The position numbers and the translations under genes are program-made. A DNA stretch of 64,000 bases, taken from positions 405,095-469,094 of the forward strand of contig NZ_BSSQ01000014.1 in NCBI RefSeq assembly GCF_030161375.1. Direction: 5' to 3'. Every line of letters starts with the position of its first letter. The first letter of the stretch is position 1. This stretch comes from Paenibacillus glycanilyticus. GTDB taxonomy: Bacteria > Bacillota > Bacilli > Paenibacillales > Paenibacillaceae. This document shows positions 23,293 through 31,803 of this stretch, in pieces. The notes below the pieces were generated by a model. The model did not search any database, was not told the DNA's origin, and worked only from the letters and a program-made list of their open reading frames with translations.

Positions 23293-25016
23293 GCAATCTC
23301 CTCCTCTGACAGCTGCGACGATACAATTTCCTTGTAGACGTCGCAAGTTTGCATAAGCTCTTTATGATTGCCGATGCCAGCGATTCTTCCTTCATCCAGC
23401 ACGATAATCCGGTCGGCATCCATAACGGTGCTTACGCGCTGCGCAACCAGCATCACGGTTGCATTGCCGACTTCCGACTTCAGGGCAGCACGAAGCTTCG
23501 CGTCCGTCTTGAAGTCCAGCGCCGAGAAGCTGTCGTCAAACACGTAAACTTCCGGCCTTCTAACAAGCGCCCGCGCAATGGACAAACGTTGCTTCTGTCC
23601 GCCGGACACGTTATTGCCGCCTTGCGCGATCATGGAATCATAGCCTTGCTCCATCTTGCCCACAAATTCGGAAGCTTGGGCAATAGCGGCCGCATGCTTC
23701 ACTTCTTCGTCAGACGCTTCTTCTTTGCCATAACGGATATTATCGGCTACCGTTCCCGTGAAGAGAACTGCCTTCTGAGGGACAAATCCGATCTTGTGGC
23801 GGAGATCCTCTTGCGACATGTCTTTAATGTCTACGCCGTCAATGATGATCTGCCCGGCATCCACATCGTAGAAACGCGGAATCAGGCTGACAAGCGTTGA
23901 TTTACCCGCTCCGGTACCGCCAATAATAGCTGTTATCTCGCCAGGTCCGGCCTTGAACGAGATATCCGACAATGCTGGTTGCTCCGCACCCGGATAGCTG
24001 AATGTAACTCCGCGGAATTCCACATTTCCTTCTTTGCCGTTGTTTTTCTTCGTTACGGCTTTGTCGGACAACGTAGGTACCATTTCCAACACTTCATTAA
24101 TACGGACAGCCGATGCCTGAGCGCGCGGAATCATAATAAGCATCATCGACATCATGAGAAGCGAGAACATAATCTGCATGCCGTATTGGATAAACGCCAT
24201 CAGGGAACCAATCTCCATATTGCCATGATCGATTCGGATTCCGCCGATTGCGATAATAACAATAGTAGAAATGTTCATAATGAGCATCATTAGCGGCATC
24301 AATACCGCCATAATTTTGTTGACGCGTACCGCCGTATCCGTCAGATCCGCGTTAGCGGCATCAAATTTCTTGTTTTCATGATTGATGCGGTCAAACGAGC
24401 GGATAACGCGAATCCCCGTCAACCCTTCGCGAAGGACCAGGTTCAGCTTATCAATCTTCGTTTGCATCGCTTTGAAGAGCGGAATCCCTTTGCGGACAAC
24501 GAGGAAGATTGCGCCTGCCAGCACCGGAATAACGACAACAAACACAAGCGACAGCTTGGCGTCTTTGGAGATCGCCATAATGATACCGCCGATACACATC
24601 ATTGGCGCGGTAATCATCATCCGCAAGATCATGATCAACACTTGCTGAACTTGCGTAATATCGTTCGTCGTGCGGGTGATCAAGGAAGCGGTTCCGATCT
24701 TGTCAAACTCTTGCAGCGAGAAATTCTCAACATGCTTGAATACTTTCGTACGAACGTCACGACCAAACCCCATTGCCGATTTGGACGAGAAATAACTGGC
24801 CAGCACGGAGCATATACCGCCACCTGCCGCAACAAGCAGCATGTAGCCGCCGATTTTCCAAATATAAGATTTGTCGCCTACCGAGACCCCTTTATCCACA
24901 ATATCCGCCATCAAGGTCGGCAAATATAAATCGGATAACGTCTGCAAGAAGACGAATAGCAATACCCCAACAACCAGAAGCCGGAAAGGCTTCAAATAGC
25001 GGAACAGTTTCAACAT
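23289..25016 (-). CDS. ABC exporter half-transporter with degenerate catalytic site
   Basis: 575 aa: six-helix membrane domain, then ATPase with Walker A GGTGAGKST, canonical signature VSGGQKQR, but Walker B VYVFDDSFSALD has Asp where the catalytic Glu belongs, and the switch is AQRVST (Gln for His). That is the degenerate half of a heterodimeric exporter; its partner downstream carries the complete Glu/His pair, whereas this one supplies the good signature. Start 3 nt behind the MarR gene, which makes one operon marR-ABC-ABC. Confidence 0.92.
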   Translation of the reverse strand: MLKLFRYLKPFRLLVVGVLLFVFLQTLSDLYLPTLMADIVDKGVSVGDKSYIWKIGGYMLLVAAGGGICSVLASYFSSKSAMGFGRDVRTKVFKHVENFSLQEFDKIGTASLITRTTNDITQVQQVLIMILRMMITAPMMCIGGIIMAISKDAKLSLVFVVVIPVLAGAIFLVVRKGIPLFKAMQTKIDKLNLVLREGLTGIRVIRSFDRINHENKKFDAANADLTDTAVRVNKIMAVLMPLMMLIMNISTIVIIAIGGIRIDHGNMEIGSLMAFIQYGMQIMFSLLMMSMMLIMIPRAQASAVRINEVLEMVPTLSDKAVTKKNNGKEGNVEFRGVTFSYPGAEQPALSDISFKAGPGEITAIIGGTGAGKSTLVSLIPRFYDVDAGQIIIDGVDIKDMSQEDLRHKIGFVPQKAVLFTGTVADNIRYGKEEASDEEVKHAAAIAQASEFVGKMEQGYDSMIAQGGNNVSGGQKQRLSIARALVRRPEVYVFDDSFSALDFKTDAKLRAALKSEVGNATVMLVAQRVSTVMDADRIIVLDEGRIAGIGNHKELMQTCDVYKEIVSSQLSEEEIA

Positions 25017-25019
25017 AAA

Positions 25020-25496
25020 TTAATCATCTCCACCCGAATCGCTCTGATTCATTTGTTCGAAATAAGAAGTTGTCTTCTTAAGCAAGCGGATCAACTGCTC
25101 GGTATCCTCATCACCCAAGTAATCGGCAAGTCCGTTCATACGGTCCATAAATCCTTGCAAAGCTTTCTTGGCCGTTAACTCTCCTTCTTCTGTTAAGGAT
25201 ACCCGCACCGCTCTTCTATCTTTTGGATCTTCTTTCCGCGCGATGAGGCCCATCTCTTCCAACCGGTTAAGCATCTGTGTTACCGTTGGTGACGTTACGC
25301 GCAGAAACTTGCTTAAATCGGATACTTTGACCCCGTCTTTAGCAATGATGTCCATTCGTTTAATGACAACAAGCAGCCGAAGTTCGCTATGCTTCTGCTT
25401 CAGATCCACTTGCTGCTGGTTCCAGTTCACTTTGTTAAAATGCATGAACACTTCAATTAGTTTTCTCGCCGCGGTCTCTTCTCCACCGCCTAACAT
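25020..25496 (-). CDS. MarR-family transcriptional regulator of the ABC exporter
   Basis: 158 aa winged-helix repressor. The recognition helix region LSKFLRVTSPTVTQMLNRLE and wing KEDPKDRRAVRVSLTEEG are standard MarR. GAGGTGATGAA precedes the ATG. As first gene of the marR-ABC-ABC operon it most likely represses its own promoter; the leader at 25520-25555 holds AT-rich, partly symmetric sequence (CTATTAATAATAG) suited to such an operator, and release by a substrate drug would be expected. Confidence 0.9.
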   Translation of the reverse strand: MLGGGEETAARKLIEVFMHFNKVNWNQQQVDLKQKHSELRLLVVIKRMDIIAKDGVKVSDLSKFLRVTSPTVTQMLNRLEEMGLIARKEDPKDRRAVRVSLTEEGELTAKKALQGFMDRMNGLADYLGDEDTEQLIRLLKKTTSYFEQMNQSDSGGDD

Positions 25497-25782
25497 TTCA
25501 TCACCTCATTTTATGTAAGCCACCAATTATTTTACCACTATTAATAATAGGCTACCTAATTATATTTCACCCTAAAGGCCCCCGTCAATATGAGGAGGCT
25601 TTTATGAGAGCGTTTCTTAACAGATTCTCATTATTTTTTCATAAAGATGAAAACCCTTAATAAAACCAGCTCTTTTTCTCTAATTGTAAAAAATTGTGTT
25701 GTTTCGGTTGTGTTATAGTAAATCCAGACAAAATGGAATTCCGAACGGAATGAATTTATCAACGAAAGGATACCATACAACC

Positions 25783-26268
25783 ATGAAAAAACTTAAAGCA
25801 TTCAAAAAAATAATGACGCTTAGCCTTCTAGCAACAATCGCCGCTTCGGCCTTTACACTTGGAACAACAACAAACCATGCAAATGCTGCAACAGCTAAAA
25901 CGCTGGCTTTGATCAGCGAAGGCAAAAACTACTTAGGAGTCCCTTACCAATACGGTGCCCCAGTTGGCATTACATATGCTTTTGATTGCTCCTCCTTCAC
26001 GAAATTCATGTTTGCCGGCCTCAAAGTAAACCTGCCGCGTACGGCAAGCGAGCAAGCAGCCGTTGGCAAAAAGGTTCCAAAAACCGAACTGAGCACAGGT
26101 GACCTGGTGTTCTTCCGTACAAACGGCATCAGCATCAGCCATGTTGCGATCTATGCCGGCTCCAAAAAAATTCTTCACAGCTCCACAAGCCAAGGCGTTA
26201 CCGTATCCGACATGAGCAGCTCTTATTGGGCTAGCAAATACGTTACTGCACGTCGTGTAGTGAGCTAA
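25783..26268 (+). CDS. Secreted NlpC/P60 cell-wall endopeptidase
   Basis: 161 aa. Signal peptide to about residue 36 (cut after NHANA), then a bare NlpC/P60 domain without LysM or SH3 modules. Catalytic Cys69 in AFDCSSFT, His120 in ISHVAIY and third residue His132 in ILHSS are all present, so an active gamma-D-Glu-diamino acid endopeptidase acting on peptidoglycan is expected. Start at ATG 25783; the frame is open upstream, but only this start gives a signal peptide. Followed by terminator 26284-26317. Confidence 0.9.
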   Translation: MKKLKAFKKIMTLSLLATIAASAFTLGTTTNHANAATAKTLALISEGKNYLGVPYQYGAPVGITYAFDCSSFTKFMFAGLKVNLPRTASEQAAVGKKVPKTELSTGDLVFFRTNGISISHVAIYAGSKKILHSSTSQGVTVSDMSSSYWASKYVTARRVVS

Positions 26269-26283
26269 TATAATGAAACATCG

Positions 26284-26317
26284 AAATGGCTGGGCATAAC
26301 GCTCAGCCATTTTTTTA
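26284..26317 (+). terminator. Terminator of the endopeptidase gene
   Basis: AAATGGCTG/CAGCCATTT with a T7 run. Confidence 0.85.
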
Positions 26318-26384
26318 TTTACGGCGAAGGACTGCAGGCATGGCTCATGGAATATGTCAGGAAACACAATTGGGAGGGTTACCT

Positions 26385-26888
26385 TTGAAGATCAGAATTC
26401 TGAATGAACAAGATGCGGAACGTTGCCATGAGCTGCGGCTGCAATCCTTGCTCGACACCCCTGAGGCTTACCTTACGACGTATGAGCTTCAAGCAGCCAG
26501 ACCGATTGAAGATATTCGGGAGCAGATCAGGCCGGAGGAAGACAAGTTCACGCTTGGAGCTTTTCAAGCGGATAAGCTAGTTGGCATGGTTACTTTCGTT
26601 AGAGAGAAGCGAACGAAAATCGTGCATAAAGGCAATCTTTACGCCATGTACGTTGCGCCCGAGATGCGCGGTCAAGGGATCGGCAAGCAGCTCGTAACGG
26701 AGCTGATCCGCAAAGCCTCCCTTCTGCCTGGCCTCGAGCAGATCCAGCTATCCGTCATTACGGATAATCCTTCGGCAAGAGCGCTGTACGCCAGCTGCGG
26801 ATTCCAAGTCTACGGCGTTGAACGAAATGCCATGAAGGCCGGAGAACAATATTGGGATGAGGAAAAGATGGTGTTGTGGTTGAACTAA
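26385..26888 (+). CDS. GNAT-family N-acetyltransferase
   Basis: 167 aa from TTG 26385, six bases behind GGGAGGG. CoA-binding loop MYVAPEMRGQGIGKQLVTEL and closing motif NPSARALYASCGFQVYG are clear. Cytosolic acyltransferase of unknown substrate. Monocistronic between two terminators. Confidence 0.88.
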   Translation: MKIRILNEQDAERCHELRLQSLLDTPEAYLTTYELQAARPIEDIREQIRPEEDKFTLGAFQADKLVGMVTFVREKRTKIVHKGNLYAMYVAPEMRGQGIGKQLVTELIRKASLLPGLEQIQLSVITDNPSARALYASCGFQVYGVERNAMKAGEQYWDEEKMVLWLN

Positions 26889-26922
26889 AAAGAGGTTGTC
26901 CCGCCAAGGGGACAACCTCTTT
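26889..26922. terminator. Strong bidirectional terminator
   Basis: Perfect 14-bp stem AAAGAGGTTGTCCC/GGGACAACCTCTTT. Serves the GNAT gene and, on the other strand, ppaC. Confidence 0.9.
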
Positions 26923-26942
26923 CTTCTATATAATAGCATTAG

Positions 26943-27010
26943 TTGCTCAAAGTTTCGGTCAGTGACCAGAAACTCTGAGCTGTTATTATTTGCTCAAAGT
27001 TTCGGTCAGT
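26943..27010. repeat. 21-bp direct repeat copying the end of ppaC
   Basis: TTGCTCAAAGTTTCGGTCAG(T) occurs at 26943-26963 and again at 26990-27010. The second copy encodes the last residues of PpaC; the first lies behind its stop. The inner part also forms AGTTTC-GGTCA/TGACC-A-GAAACT, an extra hairpin. Confidence 0.7.
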
Positions 27011-27915
27011 ACCGGAACAATTTGCGATTTACGAGACACAACGCCTTTGAGAACCGCTTTGTTGTCTACCAGCGATACGTTGTAAGCTTGCTCCACCGCG
27101 TTAGCTTTGGCACCCAGCGCAAGAGCTACGGAATCGCTGTTCAGGATGTCGGTTACAACAAGTACGAACAGGTCGAGACCTTTTTTCGCAATAGTGTCGT
27201 TGATTGCCGCTTCCAGATCCGCTTGGCGAACCAGTACATCATTTGTATCAACCGCGTTAACTTGCGCGATCTCTACCTTTGCGCTGCCCATCGAGAATTC
27301 TTTCGCGTCAAGCGACAGAAGCTGCTCGATTGTTTTGTCGCGAAGATCCGCGCCGGCTTTCAGCATTTCCAGGCCGTAAACCTCAGCGTCAACGCCGGCG
27401 ATTGCTGCCAGCTCGCGAGCTGCCGCAACGTCTTGCTCCGTGCAAGTTGGCGATTTGAACAGAAGGGAATCAGAGATAATAGCGGACAACATCAGGCCAG
27501 CGATTTCTTTGTCGATCGCAACGCCGTTTTCTTTGTACATTTTATTCAGGATTGTAGCCGTGCAGCCAACTGGCTCCGCACGGAAGTACAATGGCTGCGC
27601 CGTTTCAAAGTTAGCGATCCGGTGGTGATCGATTACTTCAACCACGCGTACTTGTTCAATATCGGAAACGCTTTGCTGGCGCTCGTTATGGTCGACCAGA
27701 ATGACGTTATTCACTTCGCCTGCAACCGAGTCAACAAAACGGGGAGCCGCTGTATTGAAAGTATCTAGTGCATATTGCGTTTCTCCGTTAACATCGCCGA
27801 GGCGTACGGCTTCTACTTCGAAACCAAGCTTTGTTTTCAGATCAGCATAGGCAATCGCGGAGCAGATTGTATCTGTATCCGGATTTTTGTGCCCGAAAAT
27901 CAATGTTTTTTCCAT
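26986..27915 (-). CDS. ppaC: Manganese-dependent inorganic pyrophosphatase
   Basis: 309 aa, exactly the family length when started at ATG 27915 (AAGGAG ten bases upstream). DHH-family signatures are intact: GHKNPDTDTICSA at the N-terminus, DHNE and the DHH motif EVIDHHRIANF, plus the C-terminal DHHA2 domain with SRKSQIVP. It hydrolyses pyrophosphate to drive biosynthesis, using Mn2+. Monocistronic; convergent with the GNAT gene. Confidence 0.95.
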   Translation of the reverse strand: MEKTLIFGHKNPDTDTICSAIAYADLKTKLGFEVEAVRLGDVNGETQYALDTFNTAAPRFVDSVAGEVNNVILVDHNERQQSVSDIEQVRVVEVIDHHRIANFETAQPLYFRAEPVGCTATILNKMYKENGVAIDKEIAGLMLSAIISDSLLFKSPTCTEQDVAAARELAAIAGVDAEVYGLEMLKAGADLRDKTIEQLLSLDAKEFSMGSAKVEIAQVNAVDTNDVLVRQADLEAAINDTIAKKGLDLFVLVVTDILNSDSVALALGAKANAVEQAYNVSLVDNKAVLKGVVSRKSQIVPVLTETLSK

Positions 27916-28019
27916 TGCGTGCATTCTCCTTATTTCCCAATTATAGAACCTCACATCATTATATCGCATAATGCGTCTAGTTCCTACTTCTTTACGGCGA
28001 TTTAAGGTGCGAGTAATGG

Positions 28020-28880
28020 TTATCGAGCAAAGTTCAAACTAAACGCCCACAGCTCGTCCGCCTTCTCCTTGGTGTACTTGGCGGATAGCGGTACGATCTG
28101 TTGTTTCTCGTTGAACAACTGCCCGCTTACCTTCGCGAGCTTCGGATCCAGTGCCAATTCCATGCCAACCGGCTTATTTTTCTTGGACAATAGAAGTCCG
28201 GCAAGCGCACCGAGACGTTTCGCGAGCCACGAGGAGTCCGCTCCGTAGTTCGAATCCGTCACGTAGCCCGGATGGAACATATTTACCGTTACGCTTGTGT
28301 CCTTCAACTGCTCGCGGAGCGCAACCGTAAGCAGCACCTTGGCGACGAGGGATTGTCCAACGACCTTTAAACCGCTGTATTTGGTTCCATTATCGGTAGC
28401 AGTAGGCGTAGGCAGCTCAACTTTGCTATGGTTGATAAAAAACGGCAGCGCTCCAACGATGAGCACCCTCCCTTGCTCAGCCTGTTTCAACAGCGGAATC
28501 AGTTCGTTGATCAGCCAGAAATGGGACAAATAATTAACAACGAAATTTTGATCATGGTGCTCGCGGGTTAATTTCAGCTCATTGAACATCACCCCTGCCG
28601 CACTGACGAGAATATCGATAAACTCGTATTTGGCTTCCAGAACGCGACGGAAACCTCGAATCTCGTCCAGGGAGGACAGATCGATCGGGTAGAACGTTAC
28701 ATTGCCGTTCCCGGACTCCTTGATAATGTCGTCCCTTACTCGATTTCCTCTCGCTTTATCTCTGCCCAGCAGGATGACTTCAACCTTATTTTTCGCCAGA
28801 TCCATGGCCGTTTTCTTTCCTACCCCCGACGTTCCGCCGGATACGACGGCAATTCGATGCTTATGTGGAATGTTATTCAA
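28020..28880 (-). CDS. Short-chain dehydrogenase (retinol-dehydrogenase-like)
   Basis: 286 aa from TTG 28880 (AAAGGAG upstream). Rossmann motif SGGTSGVGKKTA, NAG-equivalent SAAG, and YxxxK (YSGLK). The catalytic Ser position, normally in a VSS motif, reads IVGALPF, so the usual Ser seems to be missing. Transcribed divergently from a MerR gene; a 19-bp-spacer promoter with GAGTTAACTC palindrome drives it, so it is the likely target of that regulator. Confidence 0.87.
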   Translation of the reverse strand: MNNIPHKHRIAVVSGGTSGVGKKTAMDLAKNKVEVILLGRDKARGNRVRDDIIKESGNGNVTFYPIDLSSLDEIRGFRRVLEAKYEFIDILVSAAGVMFNELKLTREHHDQNFVVNYLSHFWLINELIPLLKQAEQGRVLIVGALPFFINHSKVELPTPTATDNGTKYSGLKVVGQSLVAKVLLTVALREQLKDTSVTVNMFHPGYVTDSNYGADSSWLAKRLGALAGLLLSKKNKPVGMELALDPKLAKVSGQLFNEKQQIVPLSAKYTKEKADELWAFSLNFAR

Positions 28881-28918
28881 TGGGTTCGACTCCTTTACAT
28901 TAGGAAATGATATTCATT

Positions 28919-28949
28919 AATATAAAGGGTGGAGTTAACTCTACAGCAA
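28919..28949 (-). promoter_or_regulatory. MerR-type promoter of the SDR gene
   Basis: Minus strand: -35 TTGCTG (28949-28944), 19-bp spacer containing the palindrome GAGTTAACTC (28932-28941), -10 TATATT (28924-28919). Typical of MerR-activated genes and directly between the two divergent genes. Confidence 0.7.
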
Positions 28950-28964
28950 GAGGAGATCACTTGA

Positions 28965-29318
28965 ATGCCGGAACAGGAAAAATATTATTCGACCCGGGAA
29001 GCCGTAGAACTAACGGGGCTCCCCAAGGACACCTTGCGCTTTTACGAAAAAATCGGCATCCTCCAGCCCGTCGCCCGGGATTCCAATCATTATCGGAAGT
29101 ATTCCCAGGACGACATCGATTGGATCCTGTTGGTGAAGTACCTTAGAGGAATCGGGATCGAAACCACGGCGTTTATCGGCGGTCAGCACACAAGTTATCG
29201 GGAACGATGCGAATATTTGGAGCAATACCAGGTCCGCGTCCAGAACGAAATCAAGGAGCTTCAGCGGATTAACGATTTGCTGAGCGACAAGATCGCGCTG
29301 TTAAGAACCTATTGGTGA
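28965..29318 (+). CDS. MerR-family transcriptional regulator
   Basis: 117 aa. N-terminal winged HTH (YYSTREAVELTGLPKDTLRF, then YEKIGIL), then a dimerisation coiled coil to the end (QNEIKELQRINDLLSDKI). No effector domain and no Cys cluster, so a small-molecule or redox ligand rather than a metal is more likely. GAGGAG nine bases before ATG. Divergent from the SDR gene whose promoter it should bend and activate. Confidence 0.9.
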   Translation: MPEQEKYYSTREAVELTGLPKDTLRFYEKIGILQPVARDSNHYRKYSQDDIDWILLVKYLRGIGIETTAFIGGQHTSYRERCEYLEQYQVRVQNEIKELQRINDLLSDKIALLRTYW

Positions 29319-29418
29319 TTCTTCCAGCCTCCCGAGGCTTGCCTAATATCGGAATTCGATGGTATAGTACGTCCATATATAGATGATCCGTATATTTAGG
29401 AGAATGGGAGAGCTTGCT

Positions 29419-30195
29419 ATGCCTTATAAAATTGCGTTCTTTGATATTGACGGCACGTTATTAGATGAAGAAAAACAAATCCCGCAGGATACGATCAACG
29501 CCATCCGCGAACTTCAAGCAAGCGGCGTCCCCGCTGTTATTGCTACGGGCCGGGCACCTTACTTTTTCGCTCCGATTGCCGAGCAGCTTGGCATTGATTC
29601 CTACGTCAGCCTTAACGGCGCGTACGTGGTGTACAAAGGCGAAGCGATCTACCGCCGCCCGATTCCGCGCGAAGACGTGGAGGCTTTGGTTAACCACGCC
29701 GCGACGCATAACCATACGCTAGTATTCGAAGGACATGATTCGTTCTACCGCAACACGGAATCCCATCCTCATGTCTTTAATTCCGTAGCTTCCCTTCGCG
29801 TTGCCCAGCCCGGCTTTGATCCGGAATTCTGGCAAAAGGAAGACGTGTATCAAATCTTCTTGCATTGTACCGCAGACGAAGAACATCTATACGGCGAAGC
29901 TAACCCGGCACTTCGGTTCATCCGTTGGCACGAGACCGCCATGGACGTTCTTACGAACGACGGCTCTAAAGCACAGGGGATTAAAGCGTTGCTGAAACTG
30001 CTTAATATTGCGCCTGAAGAAGCCGTTGCCTTCGGCGATGGCCTGAATGACAAAGAAATGCTGGAGGTTGTAGGCCTCGGCATCGCGATGGGCAATTCCC
30101 ACGAGGAATTAATGCCATTCGCCAATTACATTACGACGCATGTAAGTGACAGCGGAATCCGCAAAGGTCTTGTACATGCCGGTCTTATTAAATAA
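29419..30195 (+). CDS. Cof-type HAD-IIB phosphatase
   Basis: 258 aa. Motif I FFDIDGTLLD (Asp9, Asp11), motif II ATGRAP, C2-type cap in the middle, and motif III/IV NDGSKAQGIKAL ... FGDGLNDKEM, the full Cof/YwpJ pattern. Start at ATG 29419 with GGGAGAG upstream. Such enzymes dephosphorylate sugar phosphates, flavin or pyridoxal precursors. Monocistronic. Confidence 0.92.
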   Translation: MPYKIAFFDIDGTLLDEEKQIPQDTINAIRELQASGVPAVIATGRAPYFFAPIAEQLGIDSYVSLNGAYVVYKGEAIYRRPIPREDVEALVNHAATHNHTLVFEGHDSFYRNTESHPHVFNSVASLRVAQPGFDPEFWQKEDVYQIFLHCTADEEHLYGEANPALRFIRWHETAMDVLTNDGSKAQGIKALLKLLNIAPEEAVAFGDGLNDKEMLEVVGLGIAMGNSHEELMPFANYITTHVSDSGIRKGLVHAGLIK

Positions 30196-30249
30196 TAAGG
30201 TAGGGAGCCGTCTAAAAAGGTGATCGCTCACTGTAAAGATGGCTCGCAT

Positions 30250-30288
30250 AATAGCACTGTAGGGGATTACCCTTGCAGTGCTATTTTT
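30250..30288 (+). terminator. Terminator behind the Cof-type HAD gene
   Basis: AATAGCACTG/CAGTGCTATT with a T5 tail, 55 nt after the stop. Confidence 0.75.
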
Positions 30289-30403
30289 GCTCTTGCTGCT
30301 TTCTTCTCTTCACTTCCATAACCTGCATCTGTAATGATGGTTATCGGCAATTGGTCCCATCGTGTCATTTACATGACTTATGGGACAGCCCCTTCTTTTT
30401 TGT

Positions 30404-30590
30404 GCTAACGAAACGTAGTAACCATATTTGCAGAAAATCAGTCTTCTACAGAATCTAACGAAACCTGGTAACGTTAAATAGCTGATAAGAAGTCATAAGA
30501 CGAGTAAATGCATCAAATAGCAATAAGAGGTTTCGTTAGATTTGAAAATGCGTTGATATCGAGCAAATAGCGTTACGTCGTTTCGTTAGC
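30404..30590. repeat. Nested inverted-repeat element (family 3, TAACGAAAC type)
   Basis: Outer arms GCTAACGAAACGTAGTAAC (30404) and GTTACGTCGTTTCGTTAGC (30572-30590) extend to about 27 bp including ATATTTG/CAAATAG. Inner arms TCTAACGAAACCT (30453) and AGGTTTCGTTAGA (30527-30540). Looks like a non-autonomous palindromic repeat; the remainder of the 640-base gap 30196-30836 holds a terminator and the catE promoter only. Confidence 0.7.
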
Positions 30591-30768
30591 TTCCAATCCT
30601 TAAACCGTCGCACATCTAAATCTCTAGCGTGAGACCCAAAGCCTTGAATTTCTATCCCTCCTTTTGAGTCGTCGTCTTTTATTTTTTGTGCCTGATGCCA
30701 CTAAATCTCACAACCGTGTATCGTATTCGCCTTATTATTCCAAACTAACCAAGGCGCAAACCCTAAAC

Positions 30769-30797
30769 TTGACACCACTAAATATATATTTTATATT
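30769..30797 (+). promoter_or_regulatory. Promoter of the catE-like gene
   Basis: TTGACA (30769-30774), 17-bp spacer, TATATT (30792-30797). The spacer/-10 region AAATATATATTTTATATTT is nearly palindromic and could be a repressor site. Confidence 0.75.
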
Positions 30798-30836
30798 TAT
30801 TTACGAAAAGTAACTGACAGAGAGGAGAACTTTATC

Positions 30837-31718
30837 ATGTCCATAAGCATACACCCCGATACAACTTTAGGCGCTGTAAAGCTTAAAATCAGCGATCTGA
30901 CACAGTCTCTCCGTTTTTACACTGAAGTCGTAGGCTTGCGGATTCTCGAAAAGACAGACGCTTCTGCCGCCTTAACGGCTGACGGCAAGACCGCTCTCGT
31001 ATTGCTCGAGCAAATACCTGATGCCATTGTTGCTCCAGAGCGGAGAAGAACGACCGGTCTGTACCACTACGCCTTGCTTCTCCCTAATCGCAAAGAGCTG
31101 GGAATCGTACTTAAACGGCTTATTGCGCACCGCATTCCGCTTGGACAAGCCGATCACCTGGTTAGCGAAGCTTTGTACATCTCTGACCCTGACAATAACG
31201 GCATTGAAATTTATGCTGACCGGCCAAGATCGGAATGGAAACGCGACGCAAACGGCGATTATGAGATGGCGACCGATCCGGTAGACTGGGAAGGATTATT
31301 GCAGGAAGCCGGCGAAGAACCAATTACCAAAGGACTGCCGCCTGAAACCATTATGGGCCATGTCCATCTCCATACCGTCGGCATCGAGGAATCCAGAGCT
31401 TTTTATACAGGCTTGCTTGGCTTCGATGTTGTCGGCGATTACAAGCAAATGCGTGCCTTGTTCGTATCTGCCGGAGGTTATCATCACCATCTGGGACTGA
31501 ACATTTGGGCAGGCATCGGCGCTCCCGCTCCATCGCCGCGTTCGACTGGCCTGGACTATTACACCATTGTGTATCCGGATTCCGGAACGTTATCCGCAGC
31601 GCTGGAACGTCTTCTGGCCGCGGGCATTGCCGTCGATCAGCAAGACGGCGAGGCTTACGTAACGGACCCGTCTAGCGTACGAATTAAACTTACCACCAAA
31701 CTCGTTCACCAAAACTAA
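30837..31718 (+). CDS. catE: Catechol-2,3-dioxygenase-like VOC protein (CatE/YfiE type)
   Basis: 293 aa with two VOC modules (about 10-130 and 165-285). First module closes with DPDNNGIEIYADRPRSEW, second opens GHVHLHTVGIEESRAFY and contains the YHHHLGLNIWAG segment; His and Glu placements fit an extradiol dioxygenase. The layout matches B. subtilis CatE, which cleaves catechol and contributes to catechol and quinone resistance. GAGAGGAG precedes the ATG. No CatR-type repressor is adjacent. Downstream leader to ytkL can form competing hairpins. Confidence 0.8.
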   Translation: MSISIHPDTTLGAVKLKISDLTQSLRFYTEVVGLRILEKTDASAALTADGKTALVLLEQIPDAIVAPERRRTTGLYHYALLLPNRKELGIVLKRLIAHRIPLGQADHLVSEALYISDPDNNGIEIYADRPRSEWKRDANGDYEMATDPVDWEGLLQEAGEEPITKGLPPETIMGHVHLHTVGIEESRAFYTGLLGFDVVGDYKQMRALFVSAGGYHHHLGLNIWAGIGAPAPSPRSTGLDYYTIVYPDSGTLSAALERLLAAGIAVDQQDGEAYVTDPSSVRIKLTTKLVHQN

Positions 31719-31731
31719 GATTATGCTTTCG

Positions 31732-31786
31732 AAGTAAGTTTGGTGGAGCCGTTTTTGTTCCACTAAACTCACTTCCCACCAAACTT
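31732..31786 (+). promoter_or_regulatory. Mutually exclusive hairpins between catE and the YtkL-like gene
   Basis: Segment 31732-31747 (AAGTAAGTTTGGTGGA) pairs 15/16 with 31759-31774, or its part AAGTTTGGTGG pairs perfectly over 11 bp with CCACCAAACTT at 31776-31786, just ahead of the ribosome site of the next gene. A third partner ACCACCAAACT lies at the end of catE (31692-31702). Could be an attenuator or simply a two-sided terminator. Confidence 0.45.
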
Positions 31787-31803
31787 TTAAAGGAGCTTAA
31801 CCC

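Noticed and set aside
30196..30836. A small RNA or gene in the gap ahead of catE
   Set aside because: Only a terminator, the TAACGAAAC repeat and a promoter could be supported.
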